From an uncultured bacterium (GTDB lineage: Bacteria; Planctomycetota; UBA1135; GCA-002686595), in the NCBI GenBank assembly GCA_938075305.1, contig CALJGV010000010.1, positions 310,001 through 374,000 of the forward strand: 64,000 nucleotides of DNA, read 5' to 3'. This document shows positions 8,486 through 17,651 of the stretch, one piece after another (position 1 is the stretch's first letter; each line of letters opens with the position of its first letter). A program made the translations under genes and the position numbers. The notes under the pieces were generated by a model. The model saw only the letters and a list, made by a program, of their open reading frames with translations. It searched no databases and was not told the DNA's origin.

Positions 8486-9880
8486 ATGAAGCTCTTGATC
8501 GATCGAAGCTCCCTCGGTGCCTTCGGAGCCCTGCTCTTGGCAGGCGTCGCCTTCCCCCAGGAGACTCAGCCCCTGATGGGGGAGCCCGTGCGCGGGCTGA
8601 CGCCCCAGCAGCTTGCGCTCTTCGAGGAAGGGCGCGCCGCGTTCACCGCGCCGGTCCTCCCGTCGGAGGGGGCGGGCCCCGTGTTCAACGAGCTCACCTG
8701 CGCGGGCTGCCACAACGTTCCTGCGATCGGAGGGTTCGGCGGACGGCGGGTGACGCGCTTCGGGATCGCTGCCACGAGCACCTCGCCCTTCCAGGCGCTC
8801 GAGGGGCTCGGCGGGACGCTGCTCCAGGACCAGTCCTTCACCATCGCGTGCCGCGAGACGGTGCCCGCCCAGGCGACGCACACCGCGCTCCGCGGGACGC
8901 CGATCCTCTTCGGTTCCGGCCTCATCGAGGCCATCACGGACGCCGCACTCGTGGATCGGGCCAACAACCAACCGTCCGGCCTGGTCGGCCGCGTGCACAC
9001 CACCGTCCCGCTCGAGACGCCCAACGGCGCCCGGCGGATCGGACGGTTCGGCTGGAAGGGCGGGATCGCGACCGTGGACACCTTCTCCATCGACGCCGCC
9101 CTGAACGAGATGGGGCTCACCAGCCAGTTCCTGCCCCAGGAGAACGCGCCGAACGGAGACCTCGCGCTGCTCGCCCAGTGCGACACCGTGGCGGACCCCG
9201 AGGACATGCCGGACGCCGCAGGCTTCACCCGCACGGACCGCTTCACTCACTTCCAGCGATACCTGGCCCCACCCGCGCAGACCCCGCGCAGCGGCATGGC
9301 GGGGGAGGCGATCTTCGAGGCGGTCGGGTGCGCTGAGTGCCACGTCGGGCGCTACGTCACGGGGCAGGTCGCAGAGGACGCGCTCTCGGGCAGAGAAATT
9401 CAGCCCTATGCGGACTTCCTCCTCCATGACCTCGGCGCGCTTGGCGACGGGATCGTCGAGGGAGAGGCCACGGAGACCGAGATGATGACCCGGCCCCTGT
9501 GGGGCCTCGCGCAGCGTCCGAGCTTCCTCCACGACGGCCGCGCCACCGGCGGGACCTTCGAGCAGAACGTGGCGGCTGCGGTCGCCGAGCACGGCGGCAC
9601 GGCGACGCCGTCGGCCCAGGCCTTCGCGGCGCTCTCCGCGGCGGAGAAGGACCTCGTCTACCGCTTCCTCGGCTCCCTCGGGCGGGCCGAGTTCGACTGG
9701 GACACCAACAACACCCTCGACGAGTTCGACTGGTTCTTCATCTACCCGCTGATGACGGGGCCGGAGCCGGCGACTCCGATCACGCCGGACGACGATGGCG
9801 CCATCGGCGACGTGGACCAGGATGGCGACTTCGACCTCGTGGAATTCGGGAAGCTTCAGCGCGCGTTCAGCGGACAGTGA
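8486..9880 (+). CDS. Di-haem oxidoreductase (DUF1111 type) with dockerin-like C-terminus
   Basis: This is a 464-residue exported c-type cytochrome. A signal peptide (about 1-24) is followed by two haem-attachment motifs, CAGCH (72-76) and CAECH (282-286). The C-terminal half has the family blocks YADFLLHDLG, RPLWGL and HDGRA that mark the DUF1111 di-haem oxidoreductases, relatives of MauG and bacterial cytochrome c peroxidase. After residue 400 two EF-hand-like loops appear: one from D404 (D-x-D-x-N-N) and a canonical one at 442-453 (D442, D444, D446, G447, D450, E453). This tandem layout resembles a dockerin or calcium-binding attachment domain. The stop is 11 bp before the next secreted-protein gene. 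The redox substrate is unknown. Confidence 0.88.
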   Translation: MKLLIDRSSLGAFGALLLAGVAFPQETQPLMGEPVRGLTPQQLALFEEGRAAFTAPVLPSEGAGPVFNELTCAGCHNVPAIGGFGGRRVTRFGIAATSTSPFQALEGLGGTLLQDQSFTIACRETVPAQATHTALRGTPILFGSGLIEAITDAALVDRANNQPSGLVGRVHTTVPLETPNGARRIGRFGWKGGIATVDTFSIDAALNEMGLTSQFLPQENAPNGDLALLAQCDTVADPEDMPDAAGFTRTDRFTHFQRYLAPPAQTPRSGMAGEAIFEAVGCAECHVGRYVTGQVAEDALSGREIQPYADFLLHDLGALGDGIVEGEATETEMMTRPLWGLAQRPSFLHDGRATGGTFEQNVAAAVAEHGGTATPSAQAFAALSAAEKDLVYRFLGSLGRAEFDWDTNNTLDEFDWFFIYPLMTGPEPATPITPDDDGAIGDVDQDGDFDLVEFGKLQRAFSGQ

Positions 9881-9891
9881 GGGACCAGGCC

Positions 9892-10908
9892 ATGTTCAAG
9901 CAAACCCCTATTCTCGTCGCGGCGGCAACGCTCGCCGCGCCCTCTGCAGCGCAGGTCACCCTCGACGTGGAGATCCTCTCCGGCGGCGCGCCGGTGGTCA
10001 GCGTGCTCCCGGGGCAGTCCGTCCCGTTCACGATCGAGGCCCAGCTCGGCGGGGAGCCCAGCCAGGGGCTCGCGATGTTCTCCATCGACCTCGACCATGA
10101 CGGGGGACCCCTGACCCAGGTGGCGCCCAGCGCGGCGGCGGCGCCCTTCGTGTCGCCCATGGGGGTCAACAACCCCGCTGGGTTCGGCGGAACGCTCCGG
10201 GCCGGTGACCTGCTTCAGGTGGGTGGCGCGATGAACACCATCAACAACCAGTTCGCTGCGGCGCCGCTCGGCAGCGTGGTCACAGGCCTCGCCTTGACCG
10301 CGACCGAGGAGCTCGCCACTGGGAGCCTGGTGGCGCCTTCCACCGCCGGGGTCTACACGCTGTCCGCGCGGAACCTCTTCGCCAACGCGCTGGACGCTCC
10401 GGCGCCCGCGGGTTTCTGGGAGGTCAAGGCAGTGGAGGCCGGCGCCATGAGCGCCCTGACGATCCTCGTGCTCGACTGCGGGGCGGAGACGTTCTGTGAG
10501 CCCAAGGTGGACTCCGCGGGTTGCGCGCCGACTCTCACCGCGTCGGGCGCTGCCTCCCTGGGAGGGAGCTCCAGCCTGACGCTCACCGCGTCGAACGTGC
10601 TGAACCGACAGTTCGGCCTGTTCGTCTACGGGACGGAGCTCGCCGACGACCCCGCCTTCGGCGGCACGCTCTGCGTGGGCGGCAACGTGGTGCGCCTGTT
10701 CGAGCCCACGAACTCTGGCGGGAGCGGCGCTCCGGGAACCACCTGCGGCGGCAGCTTCACCCGGGTGATCGACGGGCCCTTCCTCGCAGCCGCCGGCTTC
10801 GGCATCGGCGACGAGTTCTTCTGCCAGTGGCTGTACCGTGACCCGCTCGCCCCCGACGGCAGCGGGGCGGGCATCACCAACGCCGCGGCCTTCCTCGTCT
10901 GCCCCTGA
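9892..10908 (+). CDS. Secreted protein with planctomycete-type C-terminal module
   Basis: This is a 338-residue exported protein of unknown function. The ATG at 9892, 11 bp after the cytochrome gene, opens a signal peptide ending near residue 20 (SAAQ). Residues 21-190 are beta-rich and resemble cohesin/adhesin-like or extracellular sandwich domains (for example PGQSVPFTIEAQLGG and a DLDHDGG loop). From residue 201 it carries a cysteine-containing module (FCEPKVDSAGCAP, GGTLCVGG, FFCQWLYRDP, ending VCP). The same architecture recurs at the C-termini of the proteins encoded at 13775-15556 and 25119-26876. The pairing with the dockerin-bearing cytochrome suggests a common place at the cell surface; that is inference. 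Confidence 0.78.
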   Translation: MFKQTPILVAAATLAAPSAAQVTLDVEILSGGAPVVSVLPGQSVPFTIEAQLGGEPSQGLAMFSIDLDHDGGPLTQVAPSAAAAPFVSPMGVNNPAGFGGTLRAGDLLQVGGAMNTINNQFAAAPLGSVVTGLALTATEELATGSLVAPSTAGVYTLSARNLFANALDAPAPAGFWEVKAVEAGAMSALTILVLDCGAETFCEPKVDSAGCAPTLTASGAASLGGSSSLTLTASNVLNRQFGLFVYGTELADDPAFGGTLCVGGNVVRLFEPTNSGGSGAPGTTCGGSFTRVIDGPFLAAAGFGIGDEFFCQWLYRDPLAPDGSGAGITNAAAFLVCP

Positions 10909-10943
10909 GATCCGCGCTCCGGGTCCCGGGCCATGGCTTCTGG

Positions 10944-13730
10944 ATGATCGCACGGCTGATCCTGGCGCTGGCTGCGTGCACGGCCGCAGCCGCGGCGCCC
11001 CAGGCGCCGCCCCCTGACCTGCCCGAGGAGGTCGAGGCCTTCGTCGAGGCGCGGGCGGATTGGCTCGGGTCCTTCAAGGCGTGGGCGGAAGGGCGCGGGG
11101 AGCCCCCTTTCGGCGAGGGGGCCGGGTTTCGGGTCCCGGCCGGCGAGCCCTCCTCGAGGGAGGGCGGCCCGGTCCGACTGGTCCGCAGCGCGGGGTCAGG
11201 CGCGGCGTTCCGCGGCACGGACATCCCCGGTCTGCGCGACGCGCTCCTTGGCGGGCAGGGGGTGCGTGGTCTGGCTCAGGTCAAGGTCAAGGTGGTGGCC
11301 GCCGCCCCGGTGCCGGGGGGCTTCGAGCTCCAGCTGCGGGTGGAGGCCGGGTCCTCCCCCCAGGCCCCCGTCTGGCAGGCCGTCTCAAGGGTGTCTCTGA
11401 CCCTCGTGCGAGGGGCCGGCGGGGAGCCCGCGGGGGCTGAGGAGGAGTGGGTCTGCGCCAGCGCCAGCGTCACCGCATGGGAGTGGGCGTCGAGGGCCGA
11501 GGAGCTCTTCACGGAGCGGACCCTGGGGGTCATCGGGCCCGACGAGCGCGCGGCGCGGTTGCTCGGCGTCGGGATGGACCGCTGGGCACAGCGCCTCGAC
11601 GACCCCTCCCTCTCCGCGTGGTTCGGTCACCAGGGGATCGCCGCGGGTGACGTGAACGGGGACGGCCGGCCGGATCTGCTGGTGGCCATGCCCAGCGGGC
11701 TCCCGAACATGCTGCTCGTCCAGCAGCCGGACGGTACCGTCCGCGACGTCGCTCGAGAGGTCGGGCTCGCCTGGCTCGACGACACCAAAGGCGTCCTCCT
11801 CATCGACATGGACGGCGACGGCCGACAGGACGCCGTGTCAGCGCTCGGGCACGTCATCGTCGTCCAGCGACAGGACGAGCGCGGCCGGTTCCAGGTGGCC
11901 GGGTGGGGCGTGTCGCCGGACGAGGCGCCGGTCTACGGGGTGAGCGCCGCGGACGTGGATGGGGATGGAGACCTCGACCTGTTCGGCGCCCGCTACGTGT
12001 CGACCCGATACGCCGACACGCTCCCCGTGCCCCTCGAGGACGCCCGGAACGGGCCGTCCAACGTGCTCTTCCGCAATGACCGCGGTCGCTTCGTGGACGT
12101 GACGGAGGCGGCGGGGCTCCGGGCCGGAGGCGGACGGTTCAGCCTGCAGGGATCCTTCAGTGACTTCGACCTCGACGGGGACCCCGACCTCTACGTCGTG
12201 AACGACTTCGGTCGTAATCAGCTCTTCGTCAATGACGGCGGACGGTTCGCGGACGAGGCGGCGTCCTTTGGGGTGGAGGACCAGGGGGCGGGCATGGGTG
12301 CTTCGTGGTCGGACTTCGACCGGGACGGGGACCTGGATCTCTACGTCACCAACATGTACTCGTCCGCCGGTCGGCGGGTGGCCTTCCAGGACGGGTTCGC
12401 GCCGGAGCGCACGGAGGAAGAGCGCGCGGAGATCCGGCGCCTTAGCCTCGGGAACAGCCTGCTGGTACGAGAAGGGACGCGCTTCATCGATCGGTCCGAG
12501 GGGGCAGGCGTGAGGATGGGGCGCTGGGCGTGGGGCGCCGTCTTCGCGGACCTTGACGCGGACGGGTTCGACGACCTCATCAGCCCATCCGGGTTCCTCA
12601 CGGGTCCGAAGCCAGGAGACCTCTGAAGCTCGTTCTGGCGGCGCGTGGCGCCGCAACGGAGCGTCGGCGCGAGCGCAGGAGGATACGCGGCGGCGTGGGG
12701 GGAGATCGCTCGCTCCATGGAGTCCGGCGTGTCCTGGAGTGGCCACGAGCGGAACGTGGCCTGGCTCCAGGCCGGGGCCGGTCGGTTCGTGGATGTCTCG
12801 GCGATCACGGGTCTGGATCAGGTCGAGGACGGCCGCGTCGCCCTCCGCTGCGATTGGGACGGCGACGGTGACCTCGACCTATGGCTTCGATTCCGGAGCG
12901 GCTCGACCCTGCGGTACATGGAGAACCGTGCTGACCCCGATCGGCACGTGGCGTTCGAGCCTGGCCGTCCGGGGGCATCGGTGATGGTGGAGACCTCCTT
13001 CGGCGAGGAGTCGACGAGCACGCTCCTCCAGACCCGCACGTCGGATGGCTACCTGGCTGGCGTGCGGCCGCGAGCCGTGCTGGCCCTGCGGCCGGGGGAG
13101 GAGGTGCTCGGGGCGGAGGGCCTCGCGGAGCGCCGCCTCCAGGTCGTGGCGCGACCGGCGGAGAGGAAGGCCCCGGAGGCGGGCAGCCTCCCGGCCCACG
13201 AGCTGCCCGGGCGCGTTGTACTTCGCACGGCGCTCCCACTCCCCCCCGGGCGCCTGCGCGAGCTCGGCTTCCGGCCCGGTCGCCCCCAACTCGTGGTCGT
13301 GGCGGACCCGGAGTGCGAGGTGTGCGCCGGGGTCCTGCCCTCCGCGATCGATGCCATCGTGGAGGATGGCCGGATCGCCCTGACTCGCCTGAACACGCGG
13401 AACAAGGCGGACGGGCCGGCCGTCCGATGGGCATCGACGACCGCAGCTCACATCCTTGGCCCTGGGGCAGAACTGGACACCCCGCTCTCGCTCCTGATCG
13501 GCCCTGGGGGCCGACTGCAAACCATCCTCGTGGGTGCTCTGGAGTGGGACGGAATGTCACAGGACCTGGAGTGGTTCGCACTGGAGCCGGTCCAGGGCGC
13601 CCTGCGCGCCAGCTTCGACCCGCCCGGTGCCTCACGGTGGTTCCACGGCATGGCGCGTTCCAGCGCGCCCCTTGCGCAAGAACTACTTGAGGCAGGCTTC
13701 GATTCCGAAGCAGCCTTCTATTCTAAGTAG
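10944..13730 (+). CDS. FG-GAP/VCBS (CRTAC1-like) protein with thioredoxin-like C-terminus; in-frame TGA at codon 561
   Basis: This is read as one 928-codon exported protein interrupted by a TGA at 12624-12626. A signal peptide (about 1-18) precedes an N-terminal domain, then at least six FG-GAP/calcium loops of the type DVDGDGDLDLF typical of beta-propeller CRTAC1-like proteins. The TGA falls after TGPKPGDL and is followed in the same frame by SSFWRRV and, with no stop for 1104 bases, another FG-GAP loop (CDWDGDGDLDLW, about 636-647). A thioredoxin-like end has a CEVC pair (791-794) and an LIGPGGRLQ strand. The downstream part has no signal peptide and no convincing start of its own (only a GTG at 12645 without a ribosome site). 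A hairpin right after the TGA fits a bacterial SECIS. Alternatives are a true nonsense mutation or a sequencing error. Confidence 0.72.
12638..12654 (+). promoter_or_regulatory. SECIS-like hairpin directly downstream of the in-frame TGA
   Basis: A perfect 7-bp stem, GCGGCGC (12638-12644) with GCGCCGC (12648-12654), closes a 3-base GTG loop. Eighteen bases separate the TGA (12624-12626) from the loop, and the first loop base is G. Published bacterial SECIS models ask for a short stem-loop just after the UGA, with a G among the first two loop bases and a loop about 16-37 bases away, so this fits. GC-rich hairpins are common in such a genome, so the match alone is not proof. Confidence 0.45.
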
Positions 13731-13748
13731 GGCAGTTCTTCGACTGCC
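13731..13748 (+). terminator. Possible weak terminator hairpin
   Basis: GGCAGT and ACTGCC form a 6-bp stem with a TCTTCG loop immediately after the stop codon of the FG-GAP gene. A pyrimidine-rich stretch follows, but there is no T-run, so intrinsic termination here is uncertain. Confidence 0.3.
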
Positions 13749-13774
13749 GCTGGCTTCCTCCCATCCCCGATTAC

Positions 13775-15556
13775 ATGAAGCTCGACTCCATCTCCTTCGT
13801 CGCGGTCCTCGCACCCGCGCTCGCCACCGCCTCCAGCGCCCAGTCGGTCGACTGGGCCGAGTTCGTTCGCGAAGACTCGCGGATCAGCGCTCCCAGCTCG
13901 CTCGTCCTCCAGGACACCCAGGAGAAGGACATGGCCTGGGGCGACTTTGATCGGGACGGTTGGATCGACCTGATCGTGGTGCGAAAGCAACCCTTCACGA
14001 CCCAGGGGCGCCACCGCAACGCGCTGCTGATGAACGAGGGCGGGACGCTCACCTCGCGCGCGAGCCAATACGCCGCAGCGTCCACGGTCGCGGGGGACCA
14101 GGGCTTCCTTACTCCGACCAACGACCGCGACGTGGCCGTGGGGGACCTCGACGGCGACGGGTGGCTGGACTTCGTCACCGCCACGACGTTCTCGCCGGGG
14201 CAGCCCAAGCACATCTCGCACCCCCGCGTGTACATGAACCTCGGCGAGGTCAACGGGCAGTGGCAGGGCTTCATCTATGACGAGGCCCGGATCCCCGACT
14301 GGGGGACCTACCCCAACATGTGCGGGGTCGCGATTGGCGACCTGACCGGAGACGGCTTCCCGGAGATCTACTTCAGCCACTACGAGCAGCAAGCCCAGGT
14401 CGACCTCAACGACCGGCTGCTGATCAACGACGGGAGCGGCTTCTTCAGCGATGAGAGCTCGGCTCGCATGACGAGCGCCATGCGAGGCTCGTCCTTCGGG
14501 ACCTCGGCGGTCATCGATGACATGAACCTCGACGGAGTCAACGACGTGATCAGCGTCTCCGGCTCCGGCGCCACGGGCGGGTTGACCCGGTCCTCGGTGG
14601 CGTACAACAATCCGAACAACGAGGGGTTCTTCAACATCCTCCAGGAGCCCTACAGCGGCGCGCCGTATCACGTGGCGACGGGGGACCTGAACCAGGATGG
14701 TCGGCCTGACCTCATCCTCAGCGATGACGCCGACGATCGGTACCTGCTCAACATGGGCAACGACCCCTTCGGTCGCGTCTCCTGGGGGCCGGCGAACACC
14801 TTCGCGACGGACGATGGCTTCGGCAGCAACAACCTGATCGTCGACCTCAACGGGGATGAGTTCCCCGAGGCGATCATCTGTGACGTGGACGTCGACATCT
14901 CCGGGTGCAACCGTCGCCTGCACATCTACCACAACCGCGGTGGTACCGTCGGCGGCATGGTGACCCTGCGGGAGGAGCGCTCGGGGAGCACCTACGGCGC
15001 GGCGGGCCTGCCCGAACTCGAGGGCGTCCACGACGTGGCGCCCATCGACATCGACAACGATGGCGACCTCGACCTCGTCATCGGCCGCTGCGATGGGACC
15101 CGGGTCTACATGAACCAGCGCAACAAGCTGGGTTCGGACTTCTGCCAGGACGCCAACACGAACTCCACCGGGTTGCCGGCTGACATCAGTGCGATCGGGA
15201 GCCCTGTCCTCGAGGACAACAACGTGACGCTGATCTGCGAGGACCTGCCGGCCAATACGTTCGGCTTCTTCCTCGCGAGCCGGACGCGTGGCTTCCTCCC
15301 GAACCCAGGCGGGAGCCTGGGCAACCTCTGCATCCTCGGCGACATCGGGCGCTACGTTGGGCCCGGCCAGATCCTGAACGCCGGGACCGCCGGGACGATC
15401 CAACTGGCCATCGACGTGGACGACATCCCGCAGCCCACCGGTGGCGTCGGGATGATGGCGGGGGAGAAGTTCCACTTCCAGACCTGGTTCCGTGACAACC
15501 TCCTGGGCGTCACCACCAGCAACTTCTCGGACGCGGTCTCGATCGAGCTTCGCTGA
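13775..15556 (+). CDS. Secreted FG-GAP/VCBS-repeat protein with shared C-terminal module
   Basis: This is a 593-residue exported protein. A signal peptide (about 1-23, ending SSAQ) is followed by repeated FG-GAP/VCBS units with aspartate-rich calcium loops (DFDRDGWIDLIVV, DLDGDGWLDFV, DLTGDGFPEIYF, DLNQDGRPDLILS, DIDNDGDLDLVIG), which predict a beta-propeller of about 400 residues. Residues about 454-593 form the recurrent C-terminal module (SDFCQDANTNSTG, NPGGSLGNLC, FQTWFRD, TSNFSDAV), best matched in this window by the protein at 25119-26876. FG-GAP propellers usually bind ligands or partners at the surface. It starts 44 bp after the TGA-containing FG-GAP gene and ends just before a strong hairpin. 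Confidence 0.85.
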   Translation: MKLDSISFVAVLAPALATASSAQSVDWAEFVREDSRISAPSSLVLQDTQEKDMAWGDFDRDGWIDLIVVRKQPFTTQGRHRNALLMNEGGTLTSRASQYAAASTVAGDQGFLTPTNDRDVAVGDLDGDGWLDFVTATTFSPGQPKHISHPRVYMNLGEVNGQWQGFIYDEARIPDWGTYPNMCGVAIGDLTGDGFPEIYFSHYEQQAQVDLNDRLLINDGSGFFSDESSARMTSAMRGSSFGTSAVIDDMNLDGVNDVISVSGSGATGGLTRSSVAYNNPNNEGFFNILQEPYSGAPYHVATGDLNQDGRPDLILSDDADDRYLLNMGNDPFGRVSWGPANTFATDDGFGSNNLIVDLNGDEFPEAIICDVDVDISGCNRRLHIYHNRGGTVGGMVTLREERSGSTYGAAGLPELEGVHDVAPIDIDNDGDLDLVIGRCDGTRVYMNQRNKLGSDFCQDANTNSTGLPADISAIGSPVLEDNNVTLICEDLPANTFGFFLASRTRGFLPNPGGSLGNLCILGDIGRYVGPGQILNAGTAGTIQLAIDVDDIPQPTGGVGMMAGEKFHFQTWFRDNLLGVTTSNFSDAVSIELR

Positions 15557-15576
15557 GCCGCGCAGACCATCCCGGA

Positions 15577-15610
15577 CGAGGGCCGATCCGCTGCTGCGGC
15601 TCGGCCCTCG
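15577..15610 (+). terminator. Strong hairpin after FG-GAP gene
   Basis: CGAGGGCCGA (15577-15586) pairs perfectly with TCGGCCCTCG (15601-15610). An inner CCGC/GCGG pairing extends the structure. It lies 20 bp after the stop of the FG-GAP gene and before the methyltransferase start. No T-run follows, so it may be a terminator of the type seen in GC-rich genomes or an mRNA stabiliser. Confidence 0.6.
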
Positions 15611-15627
15611 CGTCATAGAGGCCGACC

Positions 15628-16272
15628 ATGAATCCCCACGAGTTGGATCTGCTCCGCCAGACGGACATCTACCTCATCGACCAGATCCTCAAGGGGCGAC
15701 TCGATGGTGTTCGGCGGGTGGTGGATGTGGGGTCCGGCTCGGGACGGAACCTCCCCTGGTTCGTGGACCGAGGCGCGCGAGTGACCGCCCTGGAGCCGCG
15801 GCCTGAGGCCCTCGAGGCCATGGACGAGTACCTGCTGGCGCTGGACCTCAGGGAAGCGGCGACGGCGAGCCTGGAGCGCGTGCTCGGGCGTATCGAAGAC
15901 GCGCCGCTCGAGCGGGGATCGGCCGACCTCGTCATCTGCAACGCCGTCCTGCACTTTGCCGAGGGGGCGAGTGAGTTCGAGGCGATGCTGCGCGGGGCCT
16001 GGGCGCTCGTGGCGCCTGGCGGCATGTTCTTCGCCCGGCTGGCGTCGAGTGTCGGGGTCGAGGGCGGCCTGGTGCCCCTTGGCGACGGCCGATTCCTGCT
16101 GCCCGACGAGTCGGAGCGCTACCTCGTGGACGCGCGCGGGCTCGAGGAGTGGCCCGACCGTCTAGGGGCGGAGCGGCTGGAGCCGGTGAAGACCACGGTG
16201 GTCTCAGGCCTGCGTGCCATGAGTACGTGGGTCTTGCGAGCGCCGGACGATGGGGAGACGATCCGGCCGTGA
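15628..16272 (+). CDS. Class I SAM-dependent methyltransferase
   Basis: This is a 214-residue cytosolic methyltransferase with the Rossmann-like fold. Motif I is VVDVGSGSG (about 31-39), an acidic residue ends the second strand (ALEPRPEAL), and motif IV-like DLVICNAVLHF and post-motif GGMFFARL are present. The order matches small-molecule methyltransferases of the TehB/UbiE type, but no substrate-specific signature is visible. It lies 71 bp after the FG-GAP gene across a strong hairpin, so it is probably transcribed separately. It converges with the deoxyhypusine-synthase-like gene, with 87 bp between the stops. Confidence 0.85.
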   Translation: MNPHELDLLRQTDIYLIDQILKGRLDGVRRVVDVGSGSGRNLPWFVDRGARVTALEPRPEALEAMDEYLLALDLREAATASLERVLGRIEDAPLERGSADLVICNAVLHFAEGASEFEAMLRGAWALVAPGGMFFARLASSVGVEGGLVPLGDGRFLLPDESERYLVDARGLEEWPDRLGAERLEPVKTTVVSGLRAMSTWVLRAPDDGETIRP

Positions 16273-16359
16273 AGCGGCGCCCTCAGGGGCTCGTGGCTCT
16301 CCGCCGGAAAGGGGAGCTCCTCGAGAGCGTGGACTGGCCCTCCCGCTGAGGCGTGACGG

Positions 16360-17622
16360 TCAGGCGAGGTCATAGTCGATCGAGCCTGTCAGCGCCTCGC
16401 TGCGACCCGCGACCTCTGCCTTGAGCACGTCCACCAGGCGCTCGCGCTCGTCGTAGAGCCGGAAGCCGCGGTCGCCGCGGAGGTAACCCCGCGCCTCGGG
16501 GTGCCGCTCCAACAGGGTCGCCTCGCCCAGCTCGTCGTGCAGTCGGCGAAGACGATCACGCTTGTCCAGGAGCGCCTTGGTGAGGAAGGGCATGACGGTC
16601 GAGTAGTCCGCCTGCATGGACTCGGTGGTCTGCAGGTACGCATCCTTGTCGACCTTGCCCCAGGTGACCGCCTCGGCAGGGGGGCAGGAGGAGAGGGAGC
16701 CATCGGTCACGGGCGCCGTGGTGATCTGGATGTCGTACAGGAAGCCCTCGATATCCTCGAGACCGAGGATCTGGCTCAGGGCGGGCTCCGGCTGGAGGTT
16801 GAAGTTCTTGGGGACCCCGCCCCCGAGCACGAGGGTTCCGAGCGCCCTCGCGTCGGACTCCCTCTGTCCCCAGACGTGGTAAGCGCAGCTCTCGAAGACC
16901 TCGGCGTGCAGGTCGAGCTCGAAGGCGTGCTCGAGCATCCCGGCCTCCGCCATGGCCCACAGCTTCATGGAGTTGAGGAAGACCGAGCCGTCGCCGGGGG
17001 CGCCGACGAAGACCGGGATCGCCTTGCGGTGGCAGAGGGCGAGGAGTCCCTCTGGCGCGCCATTGCGCTGTTCCTGTCGGGCGAACCGCGCGCCGAGGAG
17101 GTGGCGCAGCTCGGTGCCTGTCATCTTCCGCTGGAACTCCGGTTCGCGGAGGAGGGCGCTCAGGAAGCGGTCCTGTCCGAGGAGCACGTTCTCGTCGAAG
17201 CCCACGTCGGTGATCCGGATGATCCGGTCGTCCCGGAGCGCCCCATCGTCGCCGTTCAAGGGGACCTCGTGGATGGGGTGCTCGGCGGCGTCGTCGAGGG
17301 CCCTGTGCCCGTCGTGGTAGCAGACCGCGTCAGTGGTGGACACGAGGCAGAACCAGCCCGTGTCCAGCAGGGGGTTGAGCCAGGCGATGTGTTGACCCGA
17401 GGCGGTCACCGGCCCTGCGACGGCCAGAGTCATCGGGACTCCCTCTCCGATGGCCCGGTCGAGGAGCCCCCAAACGCGTCGGACATAGCCGCCGCCGAAG
17501 CTCGGGAACGCGTTCTCGATGAGGTGATCCAGGTGCTTGACCTCGGTGACCGGGCGGTGCCGGAGCGGGGCGCCGGCAGCCTGGCAGCCCTTGGCAGGGG
17601 TGGAGTCGCGTCGGGTGGGCAT
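16360..17622 (-). CDS. Deoxyhypusine-synthase-family protein (polyamine-transferring)
   Basis: This is a 420-residue cytosolic enzyme of the deoxyhypusine synthase (DHS) family. The family uses NAD+ and spermidine to move an aminobutyl group to a lysine of eIF5A in eukaryotes and archaea, or to another amine in bacterial homologues (homospermidine-type synthesis). Supporting motifs are VAGPVTASGQ (about 68-77), LGGGVPKNF (266-274), TDGSL (306-310) and TWGK (320-323), whose lysine corresponds to the aminobutyl-carrying catalytic lysine. Bacteria lack eIF5A, so a polyamine product is likelier than protein modification; this is inference. It follows nadA by 29 bp on the same strand, a pairing that makes sense for an NAD+-dependent enzyme. 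Confidence 0.85.
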   Translation of the reverse strand: MPTRRDSTPAKGCQAAGAPLRHRPVTEVKHLDHLIENAFPSFGGGYVRRVWGLLDRAIGEGVPMTLAVAGPVTASGQHIAWLNPLLDTGWFCLVSTTDAVCYHDGHRALDDAAEHPIHEVPLNGDDGALRDDRIIRITDVGFDENVLLGQDRFLSALLREPEFQRKMTGTELRHLLGARFARQEQRNGAPEGLLALCHRKAIPVFVGAPGDGSVFLNSMKLWAMAEAGMLEHAFELDLHAEVFESCAYHVWGQRESDARALGTLVLGGGVPKNFNLQPEPALSQILGLEDIEGFLYDIQITTAPVTDGSLSSCPPAEAVTWGKVDKDAYLQTTESMQADYSTVMPFLTKALLDKRDRLRRLHDELGEATLLERHPEARGYLRGDRGFRLYDERERLVDVLKAEVAGRSEALTGSIDYDLA

Positions 17623-17651
17623 GGGGTCAGTCCAACGGGGTATCGCCAGGT

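Noticed and set aside
12645-13730. A separate gene starting with GTG right after the TGA
   Set aside because: It has no ribosome-binding site or signal peptide, its start falls inside the hairpin, and it begins in the middle of an FG-GAP array. It is better read as the continuation of the upstream frame.
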